Positions 1 to 8,128 are shown, counted from the stretch's first letter. The stretch: 16,447 nt of DNA from Ruminococcus sp. UBA3767 (GCA_002371625.1 DFFV01000069.1:1-16447); one strand, 5' to 3'. The notes: generated by a model not told the origin, from the letters alone. Numbers and translations: made by a program.

Positions 1-2
1 AC

Positions 3-3000
3 TGGTCAGACCACTGCCGTCACACTACCTTCCTGACTATAGTTGACAATGTGGACATCAAGGCTGACTATATAGCAGACACATTCAAGGACTATGTAAA
101 TACCAGAAAAGACCTGTACGCAGGCAGAACAGACAAGCCCATTACTCTTATGGACCTTGCCTGCATAGGTGCAAAGCAGCTTAAAAAAGAAGGTAAGCTG
201 AAGGATCTTGATGAGAGCGAGGAGATAAATGCCTGCTCGGTAAAGATCACCGTTGATATCGACGGTCAGGAAGAAGACTGGCTTTTGATGTTCAAGAACG
301 AAACACACAACCACCCGACAGAGATAGAGCCTTTCGGCGGCGCTGCGACCTGCCTGGGCGGTGCGATCAGAGATCCGCTTTCGGGAAGAAGCTACGTTTA
401 TCAGGCAATGCGTGTAACAGGCGCAGGCAACCCGCTCGTTCCCGTTGAGGACACAATAACGGGCAAGCTGCCGCAGAGAAAGATAGTTGTGGGCGCTGCA
501 AACGGCTATTCTTCATACGGCAACCAGATAGGACTTGCTACGGGCATAGTTCACGAGATATATCACCCCGGCTACGTTGCTAAGAGAATGGAGATAGGTG
601 CCGTTATCGGTGCTGCTCCTGCGGCTAACGTAAGGCGTGAGCGCCCTGCTCCGGGAGATATCGTTATACTGCTGGGCGGAAAGACAGGACGTGACGGCTG
701 CGGCGGTGCAACAGGTTCTTCAAAGTCGCACAATCTGCACTCGCTTGAAAGCTGCGGAGCAGAGGTGCAAAAGGGTAACGCTCCCGAGGAAAGAAAGCTG
801 CAGAGGCTGTTCAGAAATCCTGAGGTTACTTCAATGATAAAGCGCTGCAACGACTTTGGCGCAGGCGGTGTATCGGTTGCTATCGGTGAGCTGGCAGACG
901 GCTTGCAGATAAACCTTGATGCTGTAACCAAGAAATATGACGGACTTGACGGAACAGAGCTTGCTATTTCAGAATCGCAGGAAAGAATGGCTGTGGTAAT
1001 TGCCAGGAGCGACCTTGAAAAGTTCATGGCGGAAGCTGACAAGGAGAACCTTGAGGCTACTCTCGTGGCTGTCGTTACCGAAAACCCGAGACTTGAAATG
1101 AACTGGAACGGCAACACTATCGTTTCGCTTTCAAGAGAATTCCTTAACTCAAACGGTGCTGAAAAGCACACGGATATAAACATCGCAACACCTATCTTCG
1201 ACACTGTCACCGAGACCGAGGACAGCGCAGACAGGTGGGGCGCAATGATATCAAATCTCAATATCTGCTCTCAGAAGGGACTTGTTGAGAGATTTGACTC
1301 AACTATCGGCGCAGGCAGCGTGCTTATGCCTTACGGCGGAAAGTATCAGGATACTCCGGCGCAGGCTATGGCTGCAAAGATCCCTGTACTGCACGGACAG
1401 ACAAAGACCACCTCTGTCATGGCGTGGGGCTTTGACCCGTATCTTTCATCTATCAGCCCATATCACGGCGCAATGAGCGCTGTTGTCGAGTCTATCGCAA
1501 AGGTAGTTGCAACAGGCGGTACTTACGAAAAGTGCTGGCTGACTTTCCAGGAGTATTTTGAGAGAACACAGAACAACCCTGACAGGTGGGGCAAGCCTCT
1601 GGCTGCGCTGCTTGGTGCTTACAAGGCGCAGATAGCCCTTGGCTGCGGCTCTATCGGCGGAAAGGACTCTATGTCGGGTACATTCGAGGAGATAGACGTT
1701 CCGCCTACACTCGTTTCGTTCGCAGTTTCACTTTCAACTTCGGACAAGGTGGTTTCACCCGAATTCAAAAAGACAGGCTCAAAAGTCATTTTCATAAAGC
1801 CCGAATACGACAGCAACAAGCTGATAAACTTTGACTCGCTCAAGGAAGTGTTCGGTAAGGTTGAAGCGCTTATAAACGAGGGCAAGGTGCTTTCCTGCTG
1901 GGCTGTTTCCTACGGCGGAGTTTCCGAGGCTATCGCAAAAATGGCTTTCGGAAACCGCATAGGCTTCAGATTCACCGATAAGGTGAGCGCTGACGAGCTT
2001 TACAGGGCTTGCTACGGTGCTTTCGTTATCGAGCTTGCAGAGGGAACAGAAACTACCGAGAGAGTTATCGGTACAACTATCGAGGATTATGTAGTTATAA
2101 ACGGCGAGTACACTGTAAACCTCAGTGGTCTTTACAAGCAGTGGTCTGACAAGCTGGAGCCTGTTTACCCTGTTCACGTGGCTGAGCCGACAAGCAAGCC
2201 CGAAAAGTTCAGGTTCAATAATGCTCTCAAGCTCTCCCCTGCTATAAAGGTTGCTAAGCCGAAGGTGCTGATACCTGTATTCCCGGGCACAAACTGCGAA
2301 TACGATACCGCAAGAGTGTTTGAACGTGCAGGCGCAGATGTTGACACTATGGTAATAAGAAACCTCAATATGGACGCTATCAGAGAGTCGGTAGAGGTAA
2401 TGGAGAAAAAGATAAAGCAGGCGCAGATAATCATGCTGCCGGGCGGATTCAGCGGCGGCGACGAGCCTGACGGAAGTGCAAAGTTCATAGTTTCGTTCTT
2501 CAGGAACCCAAGGCTGAAGGAGGCTGTTCACGAGCTTCTGCACAAACGTGACGGACTTATGCTGGGTATCTGCAACGGCTTCCAGGCACTTATCAAGCTC
2601 GGTCTTGTGCCTTACGGAGAGATAACGGATATGCGTCCTGATTCTCCTACGCTGACATTCAACAAGATAGCAAGACACCAGTCCAAGATGGTAAACACTA
2701 GGATCGCTTCAAACAAGTCGCCGTGGCTTTACGGCTGTCAGGTAGATGACATACACAATATCGCTATCTCACACGGTGAGGGACGCTTTGTCGCTTCGGC
2801 TGAGGAGATAAGCAGACTTGCAAAGAACGGTCAGATAGCTACGCAGTATGTTGATTTTGACGGCGAGCCGACATTTGATATACAGTGCAACCCCAACACC
2901 TCATTCGAGGCTATCGAGGGCATCACTTCGCCTGACGGCAGAGTCCTCGGTAAAATGGGACACTCAGAGCGTATCGGCACGGATATCACAAAGAATGTCT

Positions 3001-3053
3001 GCGGAAACAAGGATCAGAAGATATTTGAAAGCGGAGTTGCTTACTTTAAGTAA
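3..3053 (+). CDS. purL: Phosphoribosylformylglycinamidine synthase PurL, 5' end missing
   Basis: FGAM synthase uses glutamine and ATP to convert FGAR to FGAM in cytosolic purine synthesis. The frame is open to the left edge, and its first visible residues are WSDHCRH, the conserved PurL motif, so about 220 N-terminal residues of a roughly 1240-residue single-chain enzyme lie outside the window. Visible are the KNETHNHPTEIEPFGG segment (about 295-345), the DFGAGGVSVAIGELADG segment (about 850-905), and a C-terminal class I glutamine amidotransferase domain beginning near 2260 with FPGTNCEYD. The nucleophile Cys (in GICNGFQ) is codon 2571-2573; the catalytic His and Glu (in GHSER) are codons 2961-2963 and 2967-2969. 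The active site therefore looks intact. An internal GTG at 51 could be mistaken for the start but cuts off the conserved motif. The next gene starts 18 bases after the stop. Confidence 0.97.
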   Translation, partial: WSDHCRHTTFLTIVDNVDIKADYIADTFKDYVNTRKDLYAGRTDKPITLMDLACIGAKQLKKEGKLKDLDESEEINACSVKITVDIDGQEEDWLLMFKNETHNHPTEIEPFGGAATCLGGAIRDPLSGRSYVYQAMRVTGAGNPLVPVEDTITGKLPQRKIVVGAANGYSSYGNQIGLATGIVHEIYHPGYVAKRMEIGAVIGAAPAANVRRERPAPGDIVILLGGKTGRDGCGGATGSSKSHNLHSLESCGAEVQKGNAPEERKLQRLFRNPEVTSMIKRCNDFGAGGVSVAIGELADGLQINLDAVTKKYDGLDGTELAISESQERMAVVIARSDLEKFMAEADKENLEATLVAVVTENPRLEMNWNGNTIVSLSREFLNSNGAEKHTDINIATPIFDTVTETEDSADRWGAMISNLNICSQKGLVERFDSTIGAGSVLMPYGGKYQDTPAQAMAAKIPVLHGQTKTTSVMAWGFDPYLSSISPYHGAMSAVVESIAKVVATGGTYEKCWLTFQEYFERTQNNPDRWGKPLAALLGAYKAQIALGCGSIGGKDSMSGTFEEIDVPPTLVSFAVSLSTSDKVVSPEFKKTGSKVIFIKPEYDSNKLINFDSLKEVFGKVEALINEGKVLSCWAVSYGGVSEAIAKMAFGNRIGFRFTDKVSADELYRACYGAFVIELAEGTETTERVIGTTIEDYVVINGEYTVNLSGLYKQWSDKLEPVYPVHVAEPTSKPEKFRFNNALKLSPAIKVAKPKVLIPVFPGTNCEYDTARVFERAGADVDTMVIRNLNMDAIRESVEVMEKKIKQAQIIMLPGGFSGGDEPDGSAKFIVSFFRNPRLKEAVHELLHKRDGLMLGICNGFQALIKLGLVPYGEITDMRPDSPTLTFNKIARHQSKMVNTRIASNKSPWLYGCQVDDIHNIAISHGEGRFVASAEEISRLAKNGQIATQYVDFDGEPTFDIQCNPNTSFEAIEGITSPDGRVLGKMGHSERIGTDITKNVCGNKDQKIFESGVAYFK

Positions 3054-3071
3054 TAGCTGATCGGAGGAAAT

Positions 3072-3359
3072 ATGAAAGGTTTTCTCACAGACCATTCAAC
3101 TGCGGTGCTGGTATACCTGCTTATGATCAACCTTTGTGCCTTTATCGTTTACGGCATCGACAAGCGCCGTGCAAAGAAAAAGCGCTGGAGGATACCCGAG
3201 ATAACGCTGATAATGTTCTCGGCGCTCGGCGGAGGTATAGGTTCGCTGGCAGGAATGTTCTTTTGGCACCACAAGACCAAAAAACTCAAATTTCTTTTCG
3301 CAGTGCCCGCACTTATTATTCTGTGGATAGCTGCGGCGATATGCATATTTACACTTTAA
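3072..3359 (+). CDS. DUF1294 small membrane protein
   Basis: This 95-residue protein of unknown function matches the DUF1294 pattern from memory: an N-terminal hydrophobic helix (about residues 11-28), a YGIDKRRAKKKRWRIPE segment, a glycine-rich second helix (about 43-64), an HHKTKK motif and a third helix (about 75-94). It should be an inner-membrane protein with a basic cytoplasmic loop. A good ribosome binding site (GGAGG, 3062-3066) lies just before the ATG. It sits 18 bases after purL, so it is probably co-transcribed, but nothing links it to purine synthesis. The family is common downstream of unrelated housekeeping genes. Confidence 0.85.
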   Translation: MKGFLTDHSTAVLVYLLMINLCAFIVYGIDKRRAKKKRWRIPEITLIMFSALGGGIGSLAGMFFWHHKTKKLKFLFAVPALIILWIAAAICIFTL

Positions 3360-3363
3360 CACT

Positions 3364-3416
3364 AACAGGCAGGCTCTTGCAGAGGTCTGCCTGTTGAAAC
3401 AGGATAACACTTTTTT
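3364..3416 (+). promoter_or_regulatory. Inverted repeats with three complementary segments before the lrp-type gene
   Basis: AACAGGCAG (3364-3372) can pair with CTGCCTGTT (3387-3395), extendable to about 12 bp with wobbles. The same right arm contains CCTGT (3390-3394), which can instead pair with ACAGG (3399-3403) around a TGAA loop. A run of six T lies at 3411-3416, eight bases past the second hairpin. This could be a weak terminator after DUF1294 or a leader switch. The gap between the hairpins and the T-run makes a classical terminator uncertain. I see no consensus promoter in 3360-3432. Confidence 0.4.
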
Positions 3417-3432
3417 CTAAGGAGGCTGCAAT

Positions 3433-3906
3433 ATGAACAAGCTGATAGACCTACTCAAAAGCAATGCAAGGCTTTCAAACAGTGAGCTTGCGGTAATGCT
3501 CGGAATTAGCGAGCAGCAGGTCGCACAGGAGATAGAAAAGCTCGAAAACGAAGGCATAATCAAGGGCTACACTGCGATAATAGACGAGAGCGCCTATGAT
3601 CCTAACAGCGTTTTTGCGCTGATAGAGCTGAAAGTTACTCCGCAGTCACAATCCGGCTTTGATGAGATAGCTCAGCAGATATCAAGCTATGAGCAGGTGG
3701 AGGCTGTGCGCCTTATGTCGGGCACTTACGATATAATCGTTGAGGTAACGGGCAGGAATATCAGAGATATCTCGCTGTTCGTTTCGCAGCGCCTTGCGGC
3801 GATAGATGCGGTGCAGGAAACTACCACTCATTTCGGACTAAGAGTTTACAAGGACAACGGTATCATCATCGGCAGCGATGAGAAAGACGAAAGAGGAATG
3901 TTCTGA
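3433..3906 (+). CDS. Lrp/AsnC-family transcriptional regulator
   Basis: This 157-residue DNA-binding regulator has the family layout. Residues 1-50 form a winged helix-turn-helix (SNSELAVMLGISEQQVAQEI, then EGIIKGYTAII), and residues about 60-140 form the RAM effector domain, with a GTYDIIVEVTG signature near residues 96-106. Lrp proteins sense amino acids and usually assemble as dimers to octamers. The start has a strong AAGGAGG site (3419-3425). Its stop overlaps the next start in TGATG (3904-3908), so it is coupled to an aminotransferase. The likely job is local control of amino-acid metabolism, probably including its own operon; the effector cannot be read from the sequence. The last dozen residues form an acidic tail beyond the RAM domain. 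Confidence 0.92.
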   Translation: MNKLIDLLKSNARLSNSELAVMLGISEQQVAQEIEKLENEGIIKGYTAIIDESAYDPNSVFALIELKVTPQSQSGFDEIAQQISSYEQVEAVRLMSGTYDIIVEVTGRNIRDISLFVSQRLAAIDAVQETTTHFGLRVYKDNGIIIGSDEKDERGMF

Positions 3907-5090
3907 TGATAGATTACAACAAGGCTCTGAACAAGGCTATCAAGGAGATGAAGCCCTCGGGAATAAGAAAGTTCTTTGATATCGCTCAGGGCATGGAAGG
4001 TGTTATTTCGCTGGGTGTGGGCGAGCCTGATTTCAAGACTCCGTGGCTGATAAGAAAGGAAGCCATAGATGTTCTTGAAAAGGGAAAGACCTGCTACACG
4101 GCAAACTCGGGACTTATGGACCTGCGCAAAGAGATATCAAAATACTTTGAGCGCACGATAAACACCCACTATGATCCCGAACATGAGATAATTGTTACCG
4201 TTGGCGGCTCAGAGGGCATAGACCTTTGCATAAGAAGTATGGTCGAGCCGGGCGATGAAGTGCTGGTAGTTGAGCCGAGCTTTGTGTGCTACTGCCCTAT
4301 CGTTGAGCTTTGCGGCGGCAAGGCGGTAAGCATTGAAACGAAGGCTGAAAACGAATTCCGCCTTACAGCTGATGAGCTGCGTGAAAAGATAACGGACAGG
4401 ACAAAGCTGCTCGTGCTGCCTTTCCCGAACAACCCAACGGGTGCGATAATGCGCAGGCAGGATCTTGAAAGCATCGCTGAGGTGCTCAAGGAGACAAATA
4501 TAATCGTTATCTCGGACGAGATATACTCAGAGCTTACCTATTCGGGCAGGCACGTTTCACTTGCGCAGATAGACGGAATGAGAGAGCGCACTATCGTTAT
4601 AAACGGCTTCTCAAAGAGCTTTGCGATGACAGGCTGGCGGCTCGGCTTTGTGGGCGGACCGCAGGAGATAGTTTCGCAGATGCTCAAGCTGCACCAGTAT
4701 GCGATAATGTGTTCACCGACTGTGAGCCAGTACGCTGCGGTGGTCGCAATGCAAAGCTGCATAGGCGACATAGAAAAAATGAAAAACGAATATGATATGA
4801 GAAGGCGCTATATCGTTGACGCTTTCAACAAGCTGGGGCTTGAATGCTTTACGCCGCAGGGCGCATTCTACGTTTTCCCGTGCATAAAAAGCACAGGGCT
4901 GACCAGTGCCGAGTTCTGCGAAAAGCTGATATTCAGCCAGAAGGTCGCAGTCGTTCCGGGCGATGCTTTCGGGGCGTGCGGCGAGGGCTTTATAAGAGTT
5001 TCCTATGCTTACTCGATAAACCATTTGCGTGAGGCGATAAAGCGCATCGGTGTATTCTTAGAGGAACTGAAAAATGGCAAGGTACAGTAA
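3906..5090 (+). CDS. PLP-dependent class I/II aminotransferase
   Basis: This 394-residue fold type I aminotransferase is cytosolic. The PLP Schiff-base lysine is K237 in the SKSFAMTGWR motif; N176 (NPTG), D204 and Y207 (VISDEIYSEL) fit the cofactor pocket, and R364 (EGFIRVSYAYS) is the expected substrate carboxylate contact. Length and motifs match the aspartate/aromatic/alanine aminotransferase group (AspC/PatA-like), but the amino-acid substrate cannot be assigned from sequence alone. The start overlaps the stop of the Lrp-type regulator by one base, and the 3' end overlaps ispE by 17 bases, so the three genes are translated as a tightly linked unit. The pairing with an Lrp regulator supports a role in amino-acid turnover. 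Confidence 0.93.
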   Translation: MIDYNKALNKAIKEMKPSGIRKFFDIAQGMEGVISLGVGEPDFKTPWLIRKEAIDVLEKGKTCYTANSGLMDLRKEISKYFERTINTHYDPEHEIIVTVGGSEGIDLCIRSMVEPGDEVLVVEPSFVCYCPIVELCGGKAVSIETKAENEFRLTADELREKITDRTKLLVLPFPNNPTGAIMRRQDLESIAEVLKETNIIVISDEIYSELTYSGRHVSLAQIDGMRERTIVINGFSKSFAMTGWRLGFVGGPQEIVSQMLKLHQYAIMCSPTVSQYAAVVAMQSCIGDIEKMKNEYDMRRRYIVDAFNKLGLECFTPQGAFYVFPCIKSTGLTSAEFCEKLIFSQKVAVVPGDAFGACGEGFIRVSYAYSINHLREAIKRIGVFLEELKNGKVQ

Positions 5091-5961
5091 TGCTGTCGTT
5101 TACGCTTTCGGCAAGCTGAATCTGATGCTGGATATCGTCGGGATAAACGCTGACGGGTACCACGAGCTTGAAACGGTGATGCAGTCGATAAGCATTCACG
5201 ATACGCTTGAGCTGCAGATAAACGGAAGCGGCGAAAACAGGATAATATGCGATAAGGCGGGCTTTCCGTGTGACAGAACGAACCTTATCTGGAAAGCGAT
5301 AGATGCATTTGAAAAATTCACAGAGCGCAATTTCGGCGGTATCACCGTAAAGGTCGATAAGCAGCTGCCCTCAATGGCAGGCATGGCAGGCGGCAGCGCA
5401 GACTGCGCAGCAACGCTTTGTGCGCTTGATGCGATGTTTGAAACAAGGCTCACCCGGAAGCAGCTGTGCGACATTGGCGTAACGCTCGGTGCGGACGTTG
5501 CTTTCTGCATTGTCGGCGGCACGCAGATGTGCAGAGGCGTGGGCGAAAAGATGACTGCGCTTTCGATGCCGGAGTGTACTTTCGTTGTGGTAAAGCCGGA
5601 AGTGAGCATTTCAACACCTGCTGCTTTTAAAAAGTATGACAGTCTGCAAAATGTTCCAAAGTGCGATACAGCGGCGTTTGTGGATACACTTGAAAACAGC
5701 GGGATAAAGGATATGTGCGCAGGTATGTTCAATGCACTTGAATTTGCAGCGCAGGAAGAACAGATAGAGAATGCAAAGAAAAAACTCAATGCCGCAGGTG
5801 CGCTCGGCTCGCTTATGACGGGCAGCGGCTCAGCGGTATTCGGGGTTTTTGAAGACAACAAAAAGGCGCAGTATGCGCTTGGGGAAATTAAAAAGGATTA
5901 CGCTCAGGCGTGGATCTGCGATCCCGTAAGTTCGGGTACACAGATCATAAGCCTTGGTTAA
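5074..5961 (+). CDS. ispE: 4-diphosphocytidyl-2-C-methyl-D-erythritol kinase IspE
   Basis: IspE phosphorylates CDP-methylerythritol with ATP in the non-mevalonate isoprenoid pathway. The 295-residue protein is a GHMP kinase. It has an N-terminal FGKLNL segment with K14, the ATP-binding glycine loop LPSMAGMAGGSADCAA (residues 98-113), and LGADVAFCIVGGT with D141, which together with K14 corresponds to the catalytic pair known from E. coli IspE. A late GSGSAVFGVF segment forms the C-terminal glycine motif. The ATG at 5074 lies inside the aminotransferase gene and is preceded by GAGG (5061-5064); the frame ends 13 bases before the next gene. The organism therefore probably makes isoprenoids through the MEP pathway. 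The glycine loop departs slightly from the usual GLGGGSSDAA, as expected in Clostridia. Confidence 0.94.
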   Translation: MARYSNAVVYAFGKLNLMLDIVGINADGYHELETVMQSISIHDTLELQINGSGENRIICDKAGFPCDRTNLIWKAIDAFEKFTERNFGGITVKVDKQLPSMAGMAGGSADCAATLCALDAMFETRLTRKQLCDIGVTLGADVAFCIVGGTQMCRGVGEKMTALSMPECTFVVVKPEVSISTPAAFKKYDSLQNVPKCDTAAFVDTLENSGIKDMCAGMFNALEFAAQEEQIENAKKKLNAAGALGSLMTGSGSAVFGVFEDNKKAQYALGEIKKDYAQAWICDPVSSGTQIISLG

Positions 5962-5974
5962 AGGGGTGGTTTGA

Positions 5975-7054
5975 TTGGGTAACAAATGTAAGATCTGCGG
6001 ATACAGATTCAAGAGCAAAGATGAGGCAATATGCCCTGAATGCTTTACTGCACGAGAGAACGACATCTCCTGCGAAAGATACTCGGCAAGCGAACACGCA
6101 CACGGCACAAGCTACAGCATAGGTCTGCGTGACGACGGTGAATCGTTCGTGCAAAAGGAGCTGCGTGAGGAAAGGCGCAACAGCTTTGCAAGGGAGAATT
6201 TCGGTGCACGGGCGAACGCAGGGCTTGACCTGTCCGATGACGGCACAAGGTTCGACCAGCAGTCACGGTTTGTGCGCAATGACTACAACTACGGCAGCGC
6301 AAATCAGTATCGGCAGGCGATGCCGCAGCAGTCCGCTTATCAGCGGTACATCGCTCAGCAGCAGCGCAAAGCAGGCACTGCATCAGGTTATTCAAGTCAG
6401 ACAAGCGGCTTTACACCTGCGGGACAGATATTTGCCCAGCGCAGCACTATACCGACGCAGCAAAGCTCGCTGCAATACTACCGCACTACGCAGTACGGGC
6501 AGCGCAAAAAGGCAAACAGTGCCGGTGCGGTAATTTTCCTGATAATCTTCGTCAGCATTTTCGGCTTAGTGATCGCTATGTCGGCTTCACAGGAGAACAA
6601 GAACAGAAAAAGCAGTACCACTACCACAACTACAAGGACTACACAGAGCACCAAAAGTACCAACAAGACCGTTTCGATCGGCTCGGTTGCCGCTGAAATA
6701 AAGAGCATAAGCGACTCGGATGAAAAAGGTACGGAGATCGACAAGCTCAGAAACAACACACAGCTATTTGACAAAAACGCTCAGCTCAAGCTGATAAAAA
6801 TAAACGTTATGGTAAAAAGCAATAACGGCAAAACAGGTACGGCAAAGCTGACCTCGGCTAATATCAGAGCTTATTCGGGCAGCAGCTCCTCAAAGATACT
6901 TTCAAGCTGCTGGACATACCCAAAGAAAGAGATACAGCTTACGACCGAAGGCACGAGCATTGAGCTCAATGCATTTTTCCCGATAGACAGCAAAAAAGGC
7001 TCGCTTTACCTGCTTTTCGAGGGGCAGCTGGTAAGCCTGAACTTTGAGATGTGA
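5975..7054 (+). CDS. Zinc-ribbon single-pass membrane protein of unknown function
   Basis: The gene starts with TTG at 5975, set by a purine-rich site (AGGGGTGG, 5962-5969). The 359-residue product has a zinc ribbon at the extreme N-terminus (C5, C8, C20, C23), an arginine/glutamate-rich then glutamine/tyrosine-rich low-complexity region (about 50-180), one hydrophobic helix (about 184-203), a Thr/Ser-rich linker (213-232, with six Thr in a row), and a C-terminal domain rich in predicted beta strands (about 270-359). That domain resembles extracytoplasmic DUF4352-type domains only in general appearance. The positive-inside rule (RKK before the helix) puts the zinc ribbon in the cytosol and the C-terminal domain outside. 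It follows ispE by 13 bases and is the last gene before a terminator. Function unknown. Confidence 0.85.
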   Translation: MGNKCKICGYRFKSKDEAICPECFTARENDISCERYSASEHAHGTSYSIGLRDDGESFVQKELREERRNSFARENFGARANAGLDLSDDGTRFDQQSRFVRNDYNYGSANQYRQAMPQQSAYQRYIAQQQRKAGTASGYSSQTSGFTPAGQIFAQRSTIPTQQSSLQYYRTTQYGQRKKANSAGAVIFLIIFVSIFGLVIAMSASQENKNRKSSTTTTTTRTTQSTKSTNKTVSIGSVAAEIKSISDSDEKGTEIDKLRNNTQLFDKNAQLKLIKINVMVKSNNGKTGTAKLTSANIRAYSGSSSSKILSSCWTYPKKEIQLTTEGTSIELNAFFPIDSKKGSLYLLFEGQLVSLNFEM

Positions 7055-7061
7055 TAATTTG

Positions 7062-7089
7062 CAGGGACTTTATAAGTCCCTGTTTTTTT
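7062..7089 (+). terminator. Rho-independent terminator after the zinc-ribbon gene
   Basis: CAGGGACTT (7062-7070) pairs perfectly over 9 bp with AAGTCCCTG (7074-7082) around a TAT loop, followed by seven T (7083-7089). The T-run is immediately followed by the ribosome binding site of the next gene. Confidence 0.93.
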
Positions 7090-7102
7090 GGGAGGTGATG
7101 AA

Positions 7103-8002
7103 ATGACGAGCGAGATAATGCGGCACTGCTGCCTTTGCCCGAGAAAATGCGGAGCTGACAGGACAAAAACGGTCGGGTTCTGCGGCGAAAGTGACAAGGT
7201 ACGCATTGCACGGGCAGACCTGCACAAGTGGGAAGAGCCTTGCATAAGCGGCAGCTGCGGCGCAGGAACTGTGTTTTTCTCAGGGTGCAGCCTTAAATGC
7301 TGCTTTTGCCAGAACTATGAGATATCTGCGCAGGGCAAGGGGTTTGAAATATCCGTTGAGGAGCTTGCTCAGACTTTTCTGATGCTTCAGCAAAAGGGCG
7401 CACACAACATCGACCTTGTAAGCCCGACACATTTTGTTCCGCAGATATGCGATGCACTGGATATGATAAAGGGTGAGCTGAGGATACCTGTTGTGTACAA
7501 TTGCGGCGGCTATGAGCTTCCCGAAACGCTGGAGCTGCTCGGGGACAGGGTTAACGTTTTTTTGCCCGACCTTAAATTCTTTGACGGTGAGCTTGCGCAG
7601 CGCTGCTGCCTTGCGGGAGACTACTTTGAAAACGCTATGGCGGCGATAGAAAAAATGGTATCTATCGCAGGAAAGCCGCAGTTTGACGAGAAAGGGCTGA
7701 TAACTCACGGGGTGATCGTGCGCCACCTTGTGCTGCCAAATCACAGACACGATTCTATCCGCCTTGTGAATGAGCTTGCGCAGCGCTTTAAGCCTTCGCA
7801 GCTGCTTATCAGCCTGATGAGCCAGTATGTTCCGCTGCACAAGGCACTTGAGCACAGCGACCTTTCACGGCGTACCTCGACCTTTGAATACAACAGTGTG
7901 CTTAAAGAGATAGAAAAAGTCGGTTTTGACGGCTATTTTCAGCAGCGCTCTTCCGCCGAGAAGGAGTATATCCCGACATTTTACGATAAGAAATATTATT
8001 GA
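7103..8002 (+). CDS. PflX-like radical SAM protein (COG1313 type)
   Basis: This 299-residue radical SAM enzyme resembles pyruvate-formate-lyase activase-like proteins of the PflX group, whose substrate is not established. The 4Fe-4S cluster motif CxxxCxxC is C62, C66, C69 (GCSLKCCFCQN). The N-terminus carries the group's hallmark extra cysteines, CCLCPRKC at residues 9-16 then GFCG at 25-28, with further Cys at 47 and 52, which could hold a second cluster. The VYNCGGYE segment and VFLPDLKFF follow as in other members. The ATG at 7103 is chosen because GGAGGTGAT (7091-7099) precedes it; a TTG at 7088 in frame overlaps that site and the terminator. No formate-lyase gene or glycyl-radical partner is in the window. 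Confidence 0.88.
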   Translation: MTSEIMRHCCLCPRKCGADRTKTVGFCGESDKVRIARADLHKWEEPCISGSCGAGTVFFSGCSLKCCFCQNYEISAQGKGFEISVEELAQTFLMLQQKGAHNIDLVSPTHFVPQICDALDMIKGELRIPVVYNCGGYELPETLELLGDRVNVFLPDLKFFDGELAQRCCLAGDYFENAMAAIEKMVSIAGKPQFDEKGLITHGVIVRHLVLPNHRHDSIRLVNELAQRFKPSQLLISLMSQYVPLHKALEHSDLSRRTSTFEYNSVLKEIEKVGFDGYFQQRSSAEKEYIPTFYDKKYY

Positions 8003-8029
8003 ATTAGTTAGAAAATCATTTTTTCGTAA

Positions 8030-8050
8030 TACAATTATACCTAAATTGTA
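8030..8050. repeat. AT-rich inverted repeat upstream of the HD gene
   Basis: TACAATT (8030-8036) and AATTGTA (8044-8050) form a perfect 7-bp inverted repeat with a 7-base centre. It lies 28 bases after the radical SAM stop and about 24 bases upstream of the -35 box of the next promoter. There is no T-run behind it, so it is not a good terminator. It could be an operator, but chance in AT-rich DNA is possible. Confidence 0.35.
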
Positions 8051-8073
8051 ATCTTAATGTTATCAGATATTTG

Positions 8074-8103
8074 TTGACATTTACCTATATTATGAGTTAT
8101 AAT
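8074..8103 (+). promoter_or_regulatory. Consensus promoter for the HD-domain gene
   Basis: TTGACA (8074-8079) and TATAAT (8098-8103), both perfect, are separated by 18 bases. The expected transcript start is near 8110, giving a leader of about 60 bases before the GTG at 8171. Confidence 0.88.
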
Positions 8104-8110
8104 TAAGTTG

Positions 8111-8128
8111 TAGAGGTGTAAGCCTCTA
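8111..8128 (+). other. Hairpin at the 5' end of the HD-gene leader
   Basis: TAGAGG (8111-8116) pairs with CCTCTA (8123-8128) around a TGTAAG loop. It would lie at the very 5' end of the transcript from the promoter at 8074-8103. A second, smaller repeat (TTGTT 8138-8142, AACAA 8148-8152) follows. A role in mRNA stability or regulation is possible but not shown. Confidence 0.45.

Noticed and set aside
572..1261. 229-codon open frame on the - strand inside purL
   Set aside because: Low-complexity Ser/Ala-rich translation typical of antisense shadow; no domain.
1779..2678. 299-codon open frame on the - strand inside purL
   Set aside because: It is opposite a strongly conserved PurL coding region, has no recognisable domain and no convincing ribosome binding site; it is a shadow of purL codon use.
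5196..5861. 221-codon - strand open frame inside ispE
   Set aside because: Antisense shadow of ispE, no domain or start signals.
6601..6640. Repetitive ACTACC/ACAACT run as a DNA repeat element
   Set aside because: It encodes the Thr-rich linker of the zinc-ribbon protein and is explained by low-complexity protein sequence.
7088..7102. TTG start for the radical SAM gene
   Set aside because: It overlaps the terminator T-run and the ribosome binding site; the ATG at 7103 is correctly spaced.
8011..8030. T-rich stretch after the radical SAM gene as a terminator
   Set aside because: No stable stem precedes the T-run; the inverted repeat lies after it and has no U-tract.
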